8,713 nt of DNA from Candidatus Aminicenantota bacterium (GTDB lineage: Bacteria > Acidobacteriota > Aminicenantia > S016-38), in contig JAMOUL010000196.1 of the NCBI GenBank assembly GCA_027062035.1, forward strand, positions 1-8,713, written 5' to 3'. The notes under the pieces are model-generated. The model made no database searches. It had not been told where the DNA came from and worked only from the letters and a program-made list of their open reading frames with translations. A program made the position numbers and the translations under genes. The first letter of the stretch is position 1. Each line of letters begins with the position of its first letter. Shown here in pieces: positions 5,968 through 8,713 of this stretch.

Positions 5968-7316
5968 AGCTCTATAATCCTTCTTGCCTGGTCAGGCCCC
6001 TCTTCCTTCACCTTGTGGCAGAGAAGGGTTTCCACAGCCGGTGGGTGATGAAGTATTTCTTCGAAAAATGGTTTAAACTTTTCCCTGGAGGATTCCTTCA
6101 TTACTTCGGCAGCGAGTTTTCTTGACATGAAATCCCTTTCGGGAACCGGCAGAGAAAGAAATACCTCTATGTTTTCCTCAAGGGAGAAAGTTTCTTCGTG
6201 AGTCTTGCCTGTATCTTCGTAACCTATTTCCTCAGCAGGATGAAGTTTTAGGAATTCTTCTACAACTGGCCTGTTTTCAGGCGAAATTCTATTTTTTATT
6301 ATCCCGAGTGACCTGAGTTTCAGGTTTAAGGGGAGAAACTGATCTTCTATAAAGTCCTGGATTATTCTCCTTTCTTCGTCGGGATTTGAAGCGGAGCTTA
6401 GCCTTAAGAGCAATTTCCAGTAAGGGTCTCTGACGAACTGAAGGGCTTTCTGAAGTAAAGCGTCGTCTTCATCCTTAAGGAGTTCATAGGCAATTCCCCC
6501 CTGCCAGAACGTGTTCTCAATTCTTTCCACAAAGCTCAGAGCTCTTTCCTTTAACCCGGCTCCCTTCATTGCCTTTGTTATTTCCATAATTGCCCTGTAA
6601 CGGAATGGGGTAGTTTCAATTTCGCGGGCGGCATATATCAGGCTCTCTCCCAGTTCCTCTGTGAGTATGTTTTCCCCTGCAAGGGATGAAGCCAGAGCAG
6701 AAAGGATTTTTTCCCGTTCACTGTCATAAAGAATGGTTCGTTGAAACTCTATTACTTCTTCTGTTACCAGTACAACATTTCCCCTCATCCTTTCTACAAG
6801 CAGAATAACCTGAGCAGATTTTTCAAAATCATCATTGCAGAAGCGTAAGTGCTCCAGTGCTGACTTGAAAAGCTGCGGGTCAGGATGTTCCTCAAGGATA
6901 ACCGAGGTTGCTGTGGAGTAAAGGCAACATATGGGGAGTTTCAACGGCTTATAGGATTCCACAAGGAAACGGAAGTAGTTCTCAGGCTTTGAACTCCTTC
7001 CGGAAGATGGAAACATTCCTATTGTTTCCAGAGCTCTAAGATCAGGATCCTTGAAGTCGAGATAGCCTATTCTATCGAATATAACCTCCTCCAGACCGGA
7101 TGTTCCTTTAAGTGAGCTATAAATGAGAACCCGGGTGCCTGTGTCGTAGGGGAGTTGGTCAATTTCCTTCAAAATTTCTTCTCCTGACAGAGAGTCTACA
7201 TTATCCAAGAATCTCCTGGTTTTTTCCTCAAGTTCCTTATAGTAGGATACTGCTGTTTTTAATGCTTCATAGCTTGTATCCTTTATTATCTTTTCTGCGA
7301 ATATTTCTCTGTTCAT
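5955..7316 (-). CDS. Uncharacterised helical-repeat (alpha-solenoid-like) protein, 453 aa
   Basis: I do not recognise a named family. The 453-residue protein is rich in Glu, Lys, Leu and Arg, lacks a signal peptide and membrane segments, and reads as almost entirely amphipathic helix. The middle (about residues 235-310) resembles degenerate helical repeats of the kind '...R..AI.EI.KAM...G..ERAL.F.E.I....W..GIAYEL', where a short helix pair ends in a Trp/Tyr-Arg turn; a second pass follows as QKALQFVRDPYWKLLLRLS. This suggests a HEAT/TPR-like solenoid, a scaffold or protein-binding surface rather than an enzyme; no catalytic motif or paired cysteines are seen. The ATG at 7316 has an in-frame TAG 12 nt upstream, so the start is not further out. 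No Shine-Dalgarno is present before it, but a TAGAAT -10-like hexamer ends 6 nt before the ATG. It overlaps the TauE-family gene by 13 nt, so the two are probably made together. Confidence 0.85.
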   Translation of the reverse strand: MNREIFAEKIIKDTSYEALKTAVSYYKELEEKTRRFLDNVDSLSGEEILKEIDQLPYDTGTRVLIYSSLKGTSGLEEVIFDRIGYLDFKDPDLRALETIGMFPSSGRSSKPENYFRFLVESYKPLKLPICCLYSTATSVILEEHPDPQLFKSALEHLRFCNDDFEKSAQVILLVERMRGNVVLVTEEVIEFQRTILYDSEREKILSALASSLAGENILTEELGESLIYAAREIETTPFRYRAIMEITKAMKGAGLKERALSFVERIENTFWQGGIAYELLKDEDDALLQKALQFVRDPYWKLLLRLSSASNPDEERRIIQDFIEDQFLPLNLKLRSLGIIKNRISPENRPVVEEFLKLHPAEEIGYEDTGKTHEETFSLEENIEVFLSLPVPERDFMSRKLAAEVMKESSREKFKPFFEEILHHPPAVETLLCHKVKEEGPDQARRIIELCRS

Positions 7317-7322
7317 TAAAAT

Positions 7323-7350
7323 ATTCTACCATTTTGGTAAACTTTTTCCA
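7323..7350 (-). promoter_or_regulatory. Possible minus-strand promoter giving a leaderless transcript
   Basis: On the minus strand TGGAAA (7345-7350), a 16-bp spacer and TAGAAT (7323-7328) precede the ATG at 7316. Only 6 nt (ATTTTA) separate the -10 from the ATG, so transcription would begin at or next to the start codon. The -35 is only four of six to consensus, so this is a moderate call. Confidence 0.4.
7327..7339. repeat. Short palindrome in the divergent promoter region
   Basis: TACCA-TTT-TGGTA is a perfect 5-bp inverted repeat with a 3-bp centre. It overlaps the first two bases of the minus-strand -10-like hexamer (7323-7328) and fills much of that promoter's spacer, about 15 bp upstream of the plus-strand -35. 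It could be an operator shared by the divergent genes, but the length is within chance. Confidence 0.35.
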
Positions 7351-7354
7351 TCCC

Positions 7355-7383
7355 TTGATTATTGGCTCTAAAAGCGGTATAAT
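7355..7383 (+). promoter_or_regulatory. Sigma70-type promoter of the AP-superfamily gene
   Basis: TTGATT (7355-7360), a 17-bp spacer and a perfect TATAAT (7378-7383) lie upstream of the ATG at 7403. Transcription should start near 7390, leaving a leader of about 13 nt that contains the AAGGG ribosome-binding site (7393-7397). Confidence 0.75.
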
Positions 7384-7402
7384 CCCTCCTTTAAGGGTAA
7401 AA

Positions 7403-8713
7403 ATGACAAAGATAGCTGTAATTGGACTTGATTGTGCGCCCCCTGATTGGATTTACGGAAGGTGGGCAGATATTATGCCAAATCTGACAGCTCTGAGAAG
7501 AGAGGGGATTTGGGGGTATATGGAGTCCACTATTCCTCCCATAACAGTTCCTGCCTGGTATTCAATGTTCTCAGGAAAATCCCCTGGCGAACTTGGTATC
7601 TACGGTTTCAGAAACAGGTCATCTTATGATTATGATTCTCTTGAAGTTGTTAACTCCTTTGACGTGAAAGAGAAGGCTATTTGGCAGCTTCTTTCCGAAA
7701 GAAATAAAAGTTCTATTGTCATCGGGGTACCCCCCTCATATCCCCCAAAACCCCTTAAAGGAAAAATGATCACCGGTTTTCTGACTCCGCAAACTGCATC
7801 CAATTTTACCTTTCCCTCTTCATTCAAAGACGAACTACTTTCCTTTCTGGGAGGAGATTATTTTTTCGATGTTAGGGATTTCAGAACAGATGATAAAGAT
7901 AGACTTCTGAAGGATATATACGCTCTTACTGAACAGCGTTTTGAAGTGGCTAAATGGCTGGCAGGAACGAAAAACTGGGATCTTTTTGTCATGGTGGATA
8001 TGGGCCCCGACAGATTTAACCATGGCTTCTGGAAATTCTTTGACCCTTCACATCCTCAGTACAGGAAGGGAAATCCCTATGAGGGAGTGGCAGAAGAGTA
8101 CTATGGATTTGTGGATAGAAAACTTGGAGAACTTATCAATACATTTGGCGAGGATACAGATATTTTAGTGGCTTCAGACCATGGGGCAAAGGCAATGAAA
8201 GGGGGAATTGCAATAAATCAGTGGCTTGTAAAGGGAGGGTTTCTGAAATTCAGGGATAGTTACAGGCCTGGAACAAGGGTGAAGGGGGAAATGATAGACT
8301 GGAAGAAAACCATTGCCTGGGCAGAGGGAGGTTATTACAGTCGGATTTTTCTTAATGTAAAAGGGCGCGAGCCAGAGGGTACTGTGGAAAGGAAAATGTA
8401 CGAAAAGGTGCGGCAGGAGATAATTGAGTTTATAAAGGCTATTCCGGACGAAAATGGGCAGGAAATGGCAACAGCTGTTTTCAGACCTGAGGATATCTAT
8501 CCAGGGGTCAGAAAAATTCCCCCTGATTTAATAGCTCTTCTCGGTAATCTGGATTGGCGAGCCATTGGAACTGTGGGTTGGGATAGCATGTATCTTCACA
8601 GGAATGATACAGGGCCGGACCATGCCAATCATGCCCAATATGGAATGTTTGTATTATATTCAAAGCATCTACCTTTTAAAGGGAATATCGGGAAATTGAA
8701 AATCTATGATGTT
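7403..8713 (+). CDS. Alkaline-phosphatase-superfamily phosphohydrolase/phosphodiesterase (3' end outside window)
   Basis: The frame is open from the ATG at 7403 to the last base (437 codons, no stop), so the 3' end is missing. Start evidence: AAGGG 5 nt before the ATG, directly after a good promoter. It resembles the predicted AP-superfamily phosphohydrolase/phosphomutase group (COG3379-like, type I phosphodiesterase fold). Metal and catalytic positions are present in order: Asp10 in IGLDCAPPDW; probable nucleophile Thr48 in PPITVPAW; Asp199, Asp203 and His207 in VDMGPDRFNHGFW; Asp259-His260 in ASDHG; His407 and His410 in GPDHANHAQYG. The SGKSPGELGIYGFRNR stretch after the nucleophile is characteristic of this subgroup. 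No signal peptide is seen, so it is probably cytoplasmic. The substrate is unknown; members act on phosphate mono- or diesters, and some are phosphomutases. Most of the expected length is in the window. Confidence 0.92.
   Translation, partial: MTKIAVIGLDCAPPDWIYGRWADIMPNLTALRREGIWGYMESTIPPITVPAWYSMFSGKSPGELGIYGFRNRSSYDYDSLEVVNSFDVKEKAIWQLLSERNKSSIVIGVPPSYPPKPLKGKMITGFLTPQTASNFTFPSSFKDELLSFLGGDYFFDVRDFRTDDKDRLLKDIYALTEQRFEVAKWLAGTKNWDLFVMVDMGPDRFNHGFWKFFDPSHPQYRKGNPYEGVAEEYYGFVDRKLGELINTFGEDTDILVASDHGAKAMKGGIAINQWLVKGGFLKFRDSYRPGTRVKGEMIDWKKTIAWAEGGYYSRIFLNVKGREPEGTVERKMYEKVRQEIIEFIKAIPDENGQEMATAVFRPEDIYPGVRKIPPDLIALLGNLDWRAIGTVGWDSMYLHRNDTGPDHANHAQYGMFVLYSKHLPFKGNIGKLKIYDV

Noticed and set aside
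7447..8168. Short plus-strand frames (7447-7629, 7941-8168) and minus-strand frames (7630-8023)
   Set aside because: They all lie in wrong frames of the AP-superfamily gene, whose true frame is open from 7403 to the window end with all expected motifs.

Overview
The window looks like a chromosomal segment of an anaerobic bacterium, plausibly a thermophile. The bacterial assignment rests on sigma70-type promoter hexamers, Shine-Dalgarno sites, a CCA-encoding initiator tRNA and NrdR-type operators. The anaerobic lifestyle is inferred from a class III (glycyl-radical, oxygen-sensitive) ribonucleotide reductase and a pyruvate phosphate dikinase. Heavy use of AGA/AGG arginine codons, charged Glu/Lys-rich proteins and the 'VYSRVVGYYRP' style of NrdD fit thermophile-like lineages, but I cannot name a phylum. 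Gene order is compact, with short intergenic gaps and two gene overlaps.

Layout. Positions 1-1938 (+) hold the C-terminal three quarters of pyruvate phosphate dikinase, cut by the window edge and followed by a 12-bp perfect terminator hairpin. A 200-bp gap then carries a good promoter (TTGAAA-17-TACAAT) and two NrdR-box-like palindromes whose centres lie 31 bp apart. These precede an anaerobic ribonucleotide reductase operon of three genes: a 706-residue NrdD that stops before the glycyl-radical site, a 55-residue ORF (4273-4440) that carries only the glycyl-radical loop, and the radical-SAM activase NrdG, whose start overlaps the small ORF by 35 nt. On the opposite strand, converging on nrdG, lie an initiator tRNA-Met (5105-5181), a TauE/SafE-family membrane protein (5221-5967) and an unrecognised all-helical protein (5955-7316) that overlaps the TauE gene by 13 nt. 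Divergent from these, behind a clear promoter (TTGATT-17-TATAAT), is a large alkaline-phosphatase-superfamily enzyme (7403 to the window end) that is still open at the edge.

How the genes work together. The nrd genes form one functional unit making dNTPs without oxygen: NrdG uses SAM and a 4Fe-4S cluster to put a radical on a glycine, which here appears to sit on a separate small polypeptide that must dock onto the NrdD barrel. NrdR, sensing ATP/dATP, probably represses the whole unit. PPDK interconverts pyruvate and PEP and is unrelated to the nrd operon apart from position. The solenoid/TauE pair is probably co-transcribed, possibly reading into the tRNA.

The observation most worth a second look is the split class III ribonucleotide reductase, with its radical-bearing domain encoded as a 55-residue protein.
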